DNA of 64,000 nucleotides from Bryopsis sp. KO-2023 (lineage: Eukaryota; Chlorophyta; Ulvophyceae; Bryopsidales; Bryopsidaceae): the NCBI GenBank assembly GCA_030272585.1, contig BSYQ01000008.1:62001-126000 (forward strand). Reading direction: 5' to 3'. A program made the position numbers and the translations under genes. Below the pieces are notes generated by a model. That model saw only the letters and a list, made by a program, of their open reading frames with translations. It ran no database searches and was not told the origin of the DNA. Below are positions 35,945 through 48,273 of this stretch, in pieces. How positions within the stretch are numbered: the stretch's first letter is position 1; every line of letters starts with the position of its first letter.

Positions 35945-37975
35945 ATGGCTGCCCAATCCTCCTCTGCAGAGATTTTACCGCTTTTGAATTCTTCCAAAAA
36001 CGGAGCTCGGGTGGAAAGAAGTACAGGGGAGGGGGTGGACCAGGTATTTTTGAAAATAACCAAACGAGTGGTGCCCATTTGTTTTCTTGTGGCGTTTTTG
36101 AGCCACATCGATCGAACCAATTTGAGCCTGGCCGCTCGAGAGTTTTGCAGTGATCTGGGGTTGAGTTCTTCTGCCTATGGGACCGGGGTGGGCGTTTTCT
36201 TTGTGTTCTATGCTGCCTTTCAAATCCCAAGTAACTTGGCACTGGAGAAACTCGGTGCCCCAAGATGGATGGGTTTTCTGATGATCCTCTGGGGGTTGGT
36301 TGCCTCATGCATGGCTTTCGTTCGAACCAAATCCCAGTTCTTTTTCTTGCGGGCTGTTTTGGGGATGGCAGAGGCCGGTACTTTTCCTGGTATGTGGCTG
36401 TACCTCAGCAGTTTTTTCCCTGAAAAGCACCGGACTTTGCCTTTAGCTTTGATGGAATTAGGGATCACCTTGGCTCAAATCTTCGGTTCGCCGATTGGGG
36501 CCATTTTGCTTTCGCTGGATAATCTGCTGCGGTGGAGGGGATGGCAATGGTTGTTCTTCTTGGAAGGGCTGCCTTCAGTGCTGTTGGGTGTTTGGATTTC
36601 TTTTCGACTGCCCGCTGGCCCAGAGTCAGCCCCTTATCTATCCGACTGCGAGAGGAAAATCATTCAGCTGGAATTTGCCAAAGGAAAAGAGATCAAATCG
36701 GAGGGGGTGGGGGTGGTGGAAAGGTTCAAGCAAGTGGGTTGGAATAGGAATTTGTGGATGGCAACCTTGGTGAAATTCTTGAGAAATATGACGACCGACG
36801 TGGCCCTGTTCTGGACTCCGCTGTGGATTCATGCCATGTTGAGCGGTAAATGTTTATTCAAACGATGCATTTTGTACTGACAGTGAACAAAAGAATAAAT
36901 CTTCTATTTTCAATCAGTTGGCCTTGTAATGGATTGGTTGAACGCTAGTCGAAGTCCCGCAACATCAGAAATTCAAGCACACACTTTAATTTAACTAGTT
37001 AGGCCATGGTCAATTTATGTTTGGTAGCAAAAGCAGCCAAATGAAGAAATTGAGAATTAAGAGATGGATTTAATTTTTTTAAATCCAAATAATAAATTTT
37101 CCGGTGTTTTTCATAATGAGGGCAGAAGATGCAAGTAATTTCATATTTATTGCCAATAAAATTTGCTTGACAGAATTAGCCCAATGGCGTGGGTCCCTCA
37201 TTTGCTCAGTTGATCCGCTACATATGGCTTTCGGGATTGCTGATGAACAATGCTATTCGATTTTCTGTGCATAGGAAATGGGCTAACCATCACCGGATCC
37301 AAGCACTCTTCTTGTGGAGCTGCGAATTCTTCCTCCCACCAAGATGCACTAGTGGCAGGCCTTACCTCCATACCGTTCACTTGTACAGCAATAACATCCA
37401 TTTTCCTAGCCTGGCACTCTGAGAAAAAACAAGAAAGAAAATTCCACATTGGAATCGCGTATATCACAGCTGCCGTGGTGTTTGTTTTCCTACCAATAGC
37501 CAGCGAAATGGGGATTATTTTTGGGTTTGTGATGTTGACTGTCATGTTGAGTGCATGCCATGGGGTCAGCGGGATCCTGGTCTCATTGGGCTCATCGTAC
37601 TTGACCCCTGAAACCAGGGCAATTGGATTAGCTTTGTTGAATTCGTTGGGGCATTTGGGGGGCTATTTTGGCTCCGAATTGATGGGAATAATGGTTGAAC
37701 AGAATGGAGGCTACGTAGAGGCGATCCTAGTGCTTTCCAGTTTGTTGACAGCCGCTGGGTTGATTGTGATGGTGCTCCCCGATGGTGGGCAGAACACAAG
37801 AGCTTCCAATAACAAAATAGAAGGGAATCTGAAAAATGGCGACGCAGGAAAGCAGCACAGCAAGCCTGACCACAGTGCGATTCATGTACCAGGACGAGTG
37901 GTCACTGCAGTTCGGAAAAAAGTAGATTCAGAGCATTTGAGGGGCAAAGAAACAGAACTGGTGTGTGTTGAGTGA
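35945..37975 (+). CDS. MFS transporter, anion:cation symporter (ACS) family
   Basis: Two exons, 35945-36845 and 37275-37975 (phase 1), give 533 aa with about 12 hydrophobic helices. The N-terminal half has the ACS motif DRTNLSLAAREFCSDLGLS, then IPSNLALEKLGAPRWMG and LRAVLGMAEAGTFPGMW. These are the signature of tartrate, allantoate, phthalate and hexuronate type permeases. The C-terminal half has SACHGVSGILVSLGSSYL and NSLGHLGGYFGSELMG, followed by a cytosolic tail. The substrate is likely an organic anion such as a carboxylate or sugar acid, but cannot be fixed from sequence. The 429-bp intron falls between helices of the two halves. ATG at 35945 was chosen because upstream codons are non-ATG. 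It resembles bacterial and fungal members at least as much as plant plastid phosphate transporters. Confidence 0.87.
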
Positions 37976-38989
37976 ACTAGAACACCGCCGAGTGTTGACA
38001 ATATTTTTCATCGTTGCATTCTTTCGTTCAAATTTCAAATGTTGAAATATGTCACTGGGACTGTTATGAGACTTTGGCCCCAATACTCAATCCACATTGT
38101 GGCACGAAGAAAGAAGAAAACATGAGAAATAAGCATAGCAGTTTCTGGTTCTAACCCCGAGGCTCCTCCCATGGGAGCTAATTGCACAAGTCCGCGGCTC
38201 CCATGGGGGCAGTCTGACTGCACTACTACAGCGAATCACTGACTTTTGGGAAGATTGAAAACAATGGGATTATTTTGCTGAAGGGAGGAGACATTCAAAA
38301 TAAGATCACTCTTTTGCGATCTTTTCTGTACCGTCCCCTCTTCATCATTTGTCTGTCATAGTGAAGATATTAGAGAGAACACGAAATAATTTGGAAACTC
38401 TTCCCAGCGATCAATGATTACATCGAAGGACACGCCAAGAATCGCATGTACCGGTTTCACCTCCCCCCCCTTCCTTTTTTTTTTCTTTTTTCTTTTTTTT
38501 CACTTTCTCCGTTTGTTTTTTGCACATAATCTACAAAGACAGAATTCCTTTCTATCTTGTTTGAATACTCTGAATGACGAAATAACAAAAAAAGAAAAAT
38601 AGAACACGACGAAAACCAAGAAACAAGAGTGTCTATTTTTCGTTCTGACCAAACCATCGTCAAGAATTAACCTCCCTTTTTTTCCCTGCTGAGAATCACT
38701 CCAAACAGAAAAAAAAAGAGAGTCCAGAAATGAACAATGTGGCTACCATCAAAAGCGCCCAGAAAAACGCAACCACACTAGCAGCATGCAGAAATAGCAA
38801 TCAAAATCAAATCCGTTCAATCTGCTAATCAATATCTTGTGCACTAGATAATTTTCCCACATTTAACCCCCCAAAAAGAAAAATCGATTCTTTCTTGCAA
38901 CCAAAACCAAAGCAAACCTTGTTCGAAAAAGACCTCATATCTTTTTTGTCATTTTTTTTGTTTTACTTTTTCTGTCGGGAGGACTCTCA
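37976..38989. other. 1 kb spacer between convergent genes
   Basis: 3' flanks of the MFS transporter and the histidine phosphotransfer gene. Positions 38.46-38.52 kb are a pyrimidine-rich stretch. A GGCTCCCATGGGAGC-like inverted element lies near 38160-38205. No gene seen. Confidence 0.4.
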
Positions 38990-39812
38990 TCAAACTTTCA
39001 AAAATGCCTCCATGTGGGAGTTGAAGTCAGTAACCTCTGCCCTCAACTTTTCCAACAGTGAACTACACTCCCGCATGTTTTCCTCCTTAGCAGCTTGACA
39101 CAGTGTGGAACAGACCCCAGCCACAGCATGGGCACCTGGTAAAAAATAAAAAGTCAAAAAAGTTATGGAAAAAATTTTGATTATGTATCATTCCAGTCTT
39201 AACCTTAATTCGATTTTGAAGGGAAGAACATCAATTTGAGGACATGATGGTTGCTTTCGGGATTTTAAAAGACCTACCTACTGTGGCACTGCTCCCCTTG
39301 AATTGGTGAACCACCTCCACCACCCCCGCAAAATTGCCAGCTGTAAGGTTATTCTCAACTTCAGGTCCGATTCCTTTTGACCTGATCGATGCCAAACAAA
39401 AGCACATTAAGAAAAAAAAAATCGTCCATCAATCATCACGTCATCAGCATCCCGTAACTCTGTCTTGACGTCGGGAAAACGCTGCTTTCAGAAAAAGAAG
39501 ACACTCGACCGCGGCGTTTTCGACCACCAGAAGGTAGTGGCTTTCCGCATCACAGAACAGAGAAAGCAAATCGCGATGATCGGCACAAACCCTGCTGGAT
39601 CCTGACGAAAGCGTGAACATCGCCACGCACGCAACCAATCCAGCCTTGTTCTGTTCGCACACTCACTTTTCGAGAAACATCTCCACCACCTCGGCGGCGA
39701 ACCGAGGATTTGATTCGTCCTGAAGCGACACCAACTGTTCGAAGTTGACGTCTACGATCCCTTTCTGCAGGAGATCCCCGACGAACTGCTGCACCGCCCC
39801 GTTCTCAGTCAT
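38990..39812 (-). CDS. Plant-type histidine-containing phosphotransfer protein (AHP/HPt)
   Basis: Four exons, 39812-39667, 39591-39505, 39381-39278 and 39135-38990, phases 2, 2, 1, give 160 aa. The N-terminus VNFEQLVSLQDESNPRFAAE, then VVEMFLEK, is diagnostic of plant AHPs. Exon 3 carries the phosphoacceptor motif VVHQFKGSSATVGA with the conserved His. The last exon forms the final helices (CSTLCQAAKEENMRECSSLL). AHPs relay phosphate from hybrid sensor histidine kinases (cytokinin-receptor type) to response regulators, moving between cytosol and nucleus. Exon 2 adds about 15-20 residues (VCADHRDLLSLFCDAESHYL) relative to land-plant AHPs, between the first two conserved blocks. Its donor (GA|GTGTCT) is weak, so this segment could be shorter in reality. 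Confidence 0.85.
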
Positions 39813-40465
39813 TCTGTCGATGTCTTTCCCTCCTTTTCCTTTCGAGCCCACGCGCGGGATCACAGGATTCCCGTCACTCTCTGCAGCGCCCCTCTCGTCA
39901 CTCTCGCGATCCCGAGCAGCCCACTCACTCCCTTTTGGTCAGACGGAAGATTAAGTCGCTCGGTTACGTTTCGGAGGGGAAGGCAGGTGAAGGGGGGCGC
40001 TTGGTGTAAACCCGTGCCTCTGCGCTGCGCGTCGATTTCCCTTGTACCGATCGGGTTTTTGGACAGACCGCGGCACATGATTTGGTGATTCGCCACTAGA
40101 TTCGCTATCCAAGTCAAAAAGAACAGATGGTACGATGCACGTGCTTGCGTTTCCAATATCCCTGCTGGAACTTTGGCACATGACCACACAAACATCACTT
40201 TTTTCAGCCAGCCCCCGCGGACTTTCACCAAGGAAAGGAAAGCGCGCGAAGAAGAAAGGGAAAAGGAAGCGAGGGGAAAAAAAACGCCCTCAAAACATCA
40301 TTCTTCTAATGCGGAACGATCATTTCCACCAGCCACACTTCCACACCCCACTCACACGCACTGATCGATGGCAGCAAGGATCCCTCCTCTCTGCCACCTC
40401 GGTAAATTAGCATGCTCCACGACTGCTAGAAGAAACCGCAGCCCCGCTCGCCGACACGATTCTCT
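39813..40465. promoter_or_regulatory. Divergent promoter region between AHP and the Cys-rich membrane protein gene
   Basis: 650 bp between two opposed ATGs, moderately GC-rich near 39.9-40.2 kb. Both promoters must lie here. No coding frame has domain support. Confidence 0.4.
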
Positions 40466-41277
40466 ATGTCCAGGCTGAGATCTTCCCCCGTCTCGGTTCG
40501 GTTTGCCCTTCTCGCTGGGTTTTCGATGGTCTCTTTGTTGTGGATAGTCCAGTACGCGAGCTGGAAAGACCAGCCCGTGTTAGAGACCAATGAGGAAGAC
40601 TTAAGGTTAGCAGCGACCCTCAACGACAGGTTCGCTGGGGATTCTGAGAAAATCGGTTCAGAAAATCGCGATGCATGCGAGTCCATCAGCGGCTCCAGCG
40701 AGAAAAAATGCTGCTCAGGTAATTCTTCCACTGAGGATTGAATCTATGGCCGATCGTCAGAAGAATTACGAAAGAAAGCATCGTCCAAAAATAGCTTCCC
40801 ATTTGGCAGATTCACAAGAAGATGTTTTTAGAAAAACAACTCCTCTAAGCTGAATTGTGATTTCTGGAAACTGGGACTTTCCCCCTCATGTACATGTAAT
40901 GCCATTTCATGTTGGTTCATTTCCTTTTTTACGTCGGTTCAGGTGAATTCACATGCCAAGCATCCAACACAACCATCCCATGTGACTGGGTGAATGACGA
41001 TTATTGTGATTGCCCGGATGGTGGTGATGAATGGCTGACATCTTCCTGTGCGCAATTTGGCACCTTGTTTGAATGCAAGAATACAAGCCGCTATGGAAAA
41101 TCGATTTCATCCTCCTTTGTGGGCGATGGCATTTGCGACTGTTGTGATGGGAGCGATGAACCATTGGGAAAATGTTCAAATTCTTGCCATGAATGGAAAT
41201 CCAGTGATGATGGTGGTAGTGGTAGTAGTGGTGGTGGTGGTGTCAGCAGAACAAGATCCAGACATGTTGGAATGTGA
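40466..41277 (+). CDS. Single-pass membrane protein with glucosidase-II-beta-type (PRKCSH N-terminal) Cys-rich domain
   Basis: Two exons, 40466-40718 and 40943-41277 (phase 1), give 195 aa. Residues ~12-31 (RFALLAGFSMVSLLWIVQYA) form a signal anchor. Exon 2 encodes paired LDL-receptor-A-like units: DDYCDCPDGGDEW with flanking Cys, then VGDGICDCCDGSDEPLGKC. That is the pattern at the N-terminus of glucosidase II beta subunits, where each unit binds Ca2+. The MRH lectin domain and ER-retention signal of that family are absent. The frame ends in a Gly/Ser tract encoded by a GTG-rich microsatellite and RTRSRHVGM. A phase-0 exon-like stretch after an acceptor at ~41440 (LCELEFDASVRRVLEKK) could be an alternative end. 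Likely a secretory-pathway or surface protein; function unknown. Confidence 0.7.
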
Positions 41278-42353
41278 TTTCTGGAGTCTGTAAAGTTATG
41301 TTGTCTTCGGGGGGAGGGAAGGATTCTCACTTGCAGGATTTTCCTTCCCCCTGCCCTCCCTGACTCAATCTTAACTCTGAAAAAGAAAGGAAGTATTGGC
41401 ACACGCTGCTCTGCCTTTTCACCACATTTCTCTGGCTTTGTCCAGCTTTGTGAATTGGAATTTGACGCGAGTGTGCGGAGAGTGTTGGAGAAAAAAATCG
41501 TTTCTAAACAAACAAGCAACAAATAACAAAATAACTGACAGTCAACCACCCCAACAGCAGAGCTTTTTGTTGAACTACGAAAATTGAGTATCATCTCGGT
41601 ATACGTGCACAGCCCTTGTCCAAGAGCACTCGTGTAGGGATTACGTAATTGTGCAGAATCATATCAGAAGGTGATTTTTACTTGGGTTTCAAAGGATTCA
41701 GTGGGAAGTTGACCAGTCTGACTGCGAATCAAAATCAACCGAACGAATTCTCAATGAAGAATCAAATGGAAATGTGGAAGAAAATTCCCTACAGCTACAT
41801 TAGTCATGGCAGTAACTCAGGGATCAACTGAACCAATAAATGCCAATGCCCTTCTATTATTTACTAAGATTCCTAAGATTCCCTTCTCTTATTTACTTCT
41901 CAACATACATATGTTCTCGAAGTGCAAAAGAAAGGAATCCCTTGTTTTTGGTTTGGAACTTCTTGTTGGGAATTGTCTGGTTTGGATGTGGGACACAAGC
42001 TCGACCCACTCTTAAATGATTGTTTGTTCCAACCTGCAACAGATAGTAGACCCCCTACTAAGAATTTATGTTGCAATAGCAATATTATATGATACACTTG
42101 GAATTCCCGGCCATCACGGTAGCCAGAAAATTGCATTCCGCTCTTGAAAACAGTGAAAGCCTCTGATCCAATCGTGAGGACAACAAACGTTTAAAAAACA
42201 GGACATTTTTCCACAGGAATCGATTACTTTGGCAAAAGCCACGAATTGCTCTTTCTTCATCAATTCTCTCCCCCCTTTGCTTTCCTGGGTGTGGCCCAGG
42301 TAATTTCTGAATACAAGTTGGCCCAGGTCATCGACTGCAGACCTTGAGGCAGA
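41278..42353. other. 1.1 kb spacer
   Basis: Contains the 3' end of the Cys-rich protein gene, an exon-like stretch 41443-41526 described there, and the promoter or extra 5' exons of the CCDC180-like gene. Otherwise A/T-rich with nothing recognised. Confidence 0.4.
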
Positions 42354-45300
42354 ATGGAGGAATCACCACTGTTCGATGCGACGCGTGACTGCTTCAATAC
42401 TCACACGACGCCGGGACAAGCTCTCCTCCAAACGTTCCAATGTGCAAACGCATCGCGTTCACTACGAATGAACGATACTATGGCTGCGAAGATGAGGGCG
42501 GCGAGGGATCAGGTTCGTTCTTTCTCTCTCATCATTCCAAAGTAAAAAACGTGGCACACAGAGCTGCATCAAGTAGTGCTGCTCGTGGGCAGGTGGATAA
42601 CATCGATCCAAAGCACCCGGCATCCGGGGATGGAGCCTTTTTCGTTCAACCAAGTGGGGACGTGCATCGAATAGATTTCGAGCTGCAAGGAAACAGGACA
42701 TGTATTCAAAAGGATGGGGAAACGACCCGCATCGATAATATGTTGTCCAGGAGGAAGCAACGGCACGAAGAGGTGATACGGTTTTTCAGATACTTGATGT
42801 GTGCTGAACCTGGCTTTTGGATTGGATTGTCGATGTCGAACGAAATGTTGTGGTAGGCCTGGAATATATATACCGAAAACAAGCGCAGCGCAGCACAAGC
42901 TTTTAACGAGCGACTGAAGAGCGCTGCTGAGAACACCAAGAATGAACTCGAGTCTCTGGACGCTCGTGTGGAATCCTTGATGCAAATTTTTGATCAAAAC
43001 CAATTGATGGAGCTTGAGGAGCATGAAGTCCATAAGGTGCGAAACATTATCGCAACACCACCATCGTGAGAAAAAAGATCCAACTCACTGTGGGATCTCT
43101 GGCCTGGAACCACACACATCTATTTGTGACCCACACAAAGAGGTGTGGCAACAACATATGCACCAAAATGAATTGTTCAACAGTTTGACAGTAGATATCT
43201 CTGTGCTCGAACAGATCTGGGATGAAATTCAAAACGATTGTGTCCCCCAAATCCATGAAGTAATTGATGCCTATGAGAGGAAAGCTGCAGAAATCGACAA
43301 GGGGAGGAAAGATGAAATGAACCAGGCAATCAAGCTGATGGTCCGAGAGCTGACGGAGGTGGCGCACGTGTGCGAGGGAGATGTTGAGAGAAAGATGGAG
43401 GAGGAAGTCCTGGAACTCGATCGCAGCCTGCTTGACAACAAGTGGGACCCTGGACCCAAATTATGCAAAAGGCTACCTTTTTTTCAGCCTCTGGAAAGAT
43501 CTCAATTAGCACATCTGTAGTGGTGCTTTTGGAATTTTTTTATTGTTTCTGGTAACAACAATACAATTACCGTGCAGGCGTTGTGTCTCCGATCTTGTAC
43601 AGCGTATCAAACTAGAAGAAATAGAGAAGGAAAAGAGACGCCACATCCGCTATTCTGATGGGGCACTGAGATGGCGCAAGCTGAGAACCGACCACGGAAT
43701 CGACACGTTTGTCAACCGGATCAACTCCAGAGAATTTACAGAGTGTGATCAAATGATGAACATATTTGCTGAGATACGTACTTTGCAAAGCTCTACGTTC
43801 GACAACACGTTGTCTGAGGCACTCAAGATGAGTGCTCTGGTATCAGAACTCTCTTGTGATAGCGTCCAACAATGGCGTGCCCAGTGTCAAGCTATCTTAG
43901 AGAAATGGGACGATGACAGGGCGTTGCTTCTGCAAAGGTTGGGACCGAAGAAAGCCAATTCATATGAATTTTGATCCCTCCCACCATAAATAAGGAAACA
44001 CTGACGCACAGACCCTGTGTTAAGGATGGCAAGCTGCGAACAAACGGTTGAGGCGGAAGCCCAGGCAGCATTTCGAACTCTAGAAATGAACACCGCCACG
44101 TACCACGGATACAAAGCGGATGAGCTGTCACAGATTCTCACAGAGAAATGCGTTACAGTACTAACCCGCAGAAGAGAGAATTCGGAGAAGCTGATATCCA
44201 ACACCGAATCATTCTTGCTCGCTCAGGCAGAAGAGTGGTGGAAACTCGTAAAAGGATTGGGCCTCTTTATGAAAAACCTCGTCGATACTCACGACTGGTA
44301 TCTGGAGAAAACGCACTCGAACAGCTCAGGTTTGTTGTCGCCTAATTCTCTGCAATTCATCGTACATGCAGCTGGAATGAACAGGGGCTGCTTGCCATGC
44401 ACCTCTAGGTGTACGTACTGCACTAGCACAGACCCGACAGCAATTCGAGGATGGCGACAGAGAAAGGGAGGAAGCCTTGAATCAAGCAATCCAATCTGTC
44501 GCACATTGCCATTCGGAGACAGCCCTTGATCAGCGTGTCTCAGAAGGCCTAGAGTGTTTGGATAGAATCGAAGAAGGCTATAGACAATTCCATGCGATGG
44601 TCACGGCTCTCCTGGATCACTACCCCAAAACAGTTCAGAAGCTGAATTCGGACTATAAGGGAAGACTCTTGGAGATCCTTCGCCTCGCGACAGGGAAAGA
44701 GACGCAGACGACAGAGCAAACCGAATCAACGTCTGGGGATAGTCCAGACACTGAAGAAAAAGAACGAGGAGATGGTGAGAGTTCGGAACCATAAGGCTTG
44801 GAGCATTTGTGTTTTGTGTTGCCCATCAAGAAGCCCAATAACTTATTCCCCAACTACGATATCATAAAAAACAATCATTCGCTGCCAGCAAAGTACTTGC
44901 GCGATGATCCAGGCGAAGAGAAAGAAAAGGGGACATCCTCGCTACCGTCAGTGTCCTCATCAAGAGCCCCAACGCCACAAGTATTCTGCACACCTTCTGG
45001 GGACGAGTACTTGATCACTGGAGACGTTTTCTCGTCGATCATTAATGCTATCTCTCAGCAAGAGTCAAGTACATGCGTTGAGAACGTGGAAGCAGCTGAT
45101 GAAAGCGAGGAAAAAGTTGCAGAACCCACTGAAGAGAAAGAAAATGGGGATGAGAATCAGGAGGGGGAAGAAATTAGAGAGGGCACCTGCGAAAGTATAG
45201 AGATTACATCGAAAGATGCTCCGACTGGAGTTGATGAAGAGCCTTTGTGCAACGTGCTCGACACAGAGGTCGACTCCTTACGCGAAGCACTTCAAACTAT

Positions 45301-48273
45301 TCAAGTGAGTTAAGGAGAATAGGACGGAGTAAAACTTGTGAAAACCACTCCTCCTCACAGAGTGTTCCTGGAAACAGTGTGGAGGGTTTGATTTTTCCCT
45401 GATATGTGTTTGGATTTGTTGTCCCTTGCAGGTGATAATGCTTGCCGACATGGACCACTGTGCAGCAGTATCAAAGACAGAGGCAGAAGATTTCACAGAA
45501 GCGACAGAAGTTCAAACAACGGAGGAACTCGACGAGAACCTTAGATCTCACCGGCCACGAGCGGGGCAGCTGGAGGAAGGTGTTAGACAGAAACGAGCAG
45601 TGGAGCTGATTGGACAGAAGCGCACCATGGAAATACACTTGCAGGAACAGTCCAAAAATGCAAAAAAGAAGCAAGCGCATTTTGATGCCTGTTTTGCACA
45701 AGGAAAAAAAGATATGGACGCTTCGGTTGCAAAATTAAAACGCTACGAGGAACTGGTACAAGCCTGCCCAAGTCTGGCAGCATTCGAGATCAGGAAGAGG
45801 GAAATAGAGGGACTAAACTTCTCCGCCAAAAAAGTAGAACCCCCTTGTAATCAGCTGGTGGAACTATCAGGGGAACTGTGCCAAAAGCTCCAAGCAGCAA
45901 ATGTGGCATTTGGCACGAAACTCAAGTCATTCGGCGAAGGGGGAAACTATGCCGATCAAAATATTGATCGATACCGAGACAAGTTGGCGAGGATGGATGC
46001 GGCGGTCGCTGCAATAGACGACGAACAACGCAACAGGATAGAAGAAACGAGGCAGGAGTATGCGAAAAAGGTGCAGGCTTACCGTCTCCTGATAGCTTCA
46101 TTTTATCTGTTCAAACTGATAGGGAACAGTTTGAAACGAAACGGATACGTACAGGCAGAAGAGCTCCTCGAAGCTATCCAAGCCTCTTTCCCAGATCACA
46201 GACGAGACCTCTCCTTGATAGGTTCTCTAGACCGCGCGATTGAATCTACCAAAAGTGAAGCAGAGGTCGCCTTCGAAGGAAGTGTTTCGCGAGCACGTCG
46301 GATCGAACAACTGGTCGAAAAGTTGAGTATGTTTCAGCAGTGGAAAACCACCAAGCCGGGAGAACAGCCTAAGGTTGAAGAAATCAAAACAATTATTGAA
46401 GAAGAAAGAAAGTATTTGCAAGGTCTGGCAGTGGCCGGGGATGGGAAAGAGGTCGATGAGGACATAGGGACACCGACTCCGAGTGCGTCACACGAAGATC
46501 TCGCGGAGTGCTGCGCTCTCCTATCTTCGATGTCCTCTTTGCGACTGGAACTAGCTTGTCATGCTGTGGAATTGAACGTTGGGCGTACAGATTTAAAAGG
46601 CTTGGCTAAGGGGATTCACCCAGCTCTAAGAGCTTTTGGCCTCGTCGGTGATATCAATTGCGACAGATCCGTCTCCAGGGACAATGGAACTGAAACTGCA
46701 CCCGAAGTCAAAGAGATGAAGGTAGTCGTTGAGCAACTGATTGCTGGGTGCATCGATCAAGTTAACAAGGTAGGAGTTCCGCGAAGTTTCAGTCTCGACC
46801 CCAGCAAAACCCTTTATCCCTTATGAACCAGTGTTTTGTTCTCCAAATAGGTTGGTTCGGAGTACTACGCGGGAAAGAAGAGCGATGCAGTCATAACGCG
46901 ACCCAACAGGATTCCAGCGTCCCTGGAGGAACTCAAGAAAAATACTGAGGCAGTTATGGGCGAATTAAACGTCAGACTATCGAATCACGTCCAGCAAGCC
47001 ATCGAAGATGTTAAAGTGCGCCCCTTTGTCGATTACCTTGCACATGTGTGGACAACACAGTCTCTTGCTTCTTTGTAAAATCGCACAGAGGTGTGGTGTG
47101 GTAGGTCCAAGTAATCCGCTTTTACCGACAGCTGGAAATACTCCCAACGTCCGCTATGCGCCTTCTTGTGGTACATGATCTGAACCATGTGAAAGAGGAG
47201 TGCAAATGCTGGTCACTAAAATACAGCTCGGAGTACCAACAACTCGGGGCGAAGAAACTCGCCCATGAAGCATCTCTGCACCCGAATATGTCGAGTCACT
47301 TAAGGTATGCAATAGTTCAAATGGTTACAGAAACCCCTGTCGAGCAGATAGATATTGAGTGACCTGTCTGTCCTGTGACAGGAAACCTGCATTGGAAGCA
47401 ATCAAAGAACAGGAGATGGAACGACAAACCAGCTCAGTGGACTTCCTGAAGATTGCATCCAATGAACTGTTCAAAATATTCGGTCAGGGAATTAACGAAG
47501 TCATAAGTCACCTCTGTTGCCTTGGGACGTCTTTACTGGAGCTTCTGGACGGTGTCGTGATGCCAGCGGATTTGCCGGAAATCGAAGAGCAACTCATCAG
47601 CAAGACCCAGGACATCACCAGGAAGAACATGAAGGAGCTGAAGAACACTTCTGACTCTCTGCAGAAAGTCCAAGGTTTGTCATGGGAAGTCGGCTGTTTA
47701 AACTTTCCAAGTGCTGGTTGAATGCCCAGTTGTGCTGTTTGCGAATATGGATAAAAGGCGAAGTCACTGAGCCTGCCAAAGACGGAGGGCGGCCCTTTGC
47801 TCAGATGAAATGGCAATTAAACTTGCCAGTCATGGATATGGATTACATGGGATGGACGGAGGAACAGAGGACGACTCTTGGCACCGACGCCGAGATCATT
47901 GCAGAAGGTGGGGGGGGGGGGGGTATTTCTAATAGCCTTGGTACTTACACTGGCTACGTTCTACTTTCTTTTTGCACTCGGGCAAGAATTTGAAGTCGAA
48001 AAAGGCCGTTTTCTGTTAAAAATGGTCAGTTGGATGCTTTAAAGGTGCTCAGCACTTGTAGTGTCTACAGATCACAGCAAAACGAGTCCCATCTCCCTCG
48101 ATTCCCCTTGCCACAGGGAAGCCGTGCGAGGAATAGAAGTTCTCGCTCTGTGGGTTGGAAAAGAGTTGCGGGATCTTTCGATCGAGCATTTGGCGACTTT
48201 AACACGGTGGAAACGTGAAGAGGAGGCGTGGGCGACATGTTGGTCAGAACTTCTTCAGAAAATAGAGTCCTAG
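42354..48273 (+). CDS. CCDC180-like long coiled-coil protein (DUF4455/DUF4456 type), probable ciliary protein
   Basis: About 14 exons; ~1,500 aa. Exons 2-14 join in frame: 42564-42772, 42884-43036, 43143-43441, 43578-43937, 44025-44329, 44409-44774, 44889-45304, 45432-46769, 46851-47015, 47105-47304, 47382-47667, 47730-47907, 48071-48273. Exon 1 (ATG 42354) is uncertain: its obvious donor at 42512 gives the wrong phase. The N-terminal part has FFVQPSGDVHRIDF, then a DUF4455-like block (ALRWRKLRTDHGIDTFVNRI, VQQWRAQCQAILEKWDDDRA). A Glu-rich linker and long coiled coils (RYRDKLARMDAAVAAIDDEQ) follow, then a C-terminal helical domain. Length and block order match CCDC180, a protein found in organisms with motile cilia. 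Its biochemical role is unknown. Confidence 0.62.
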
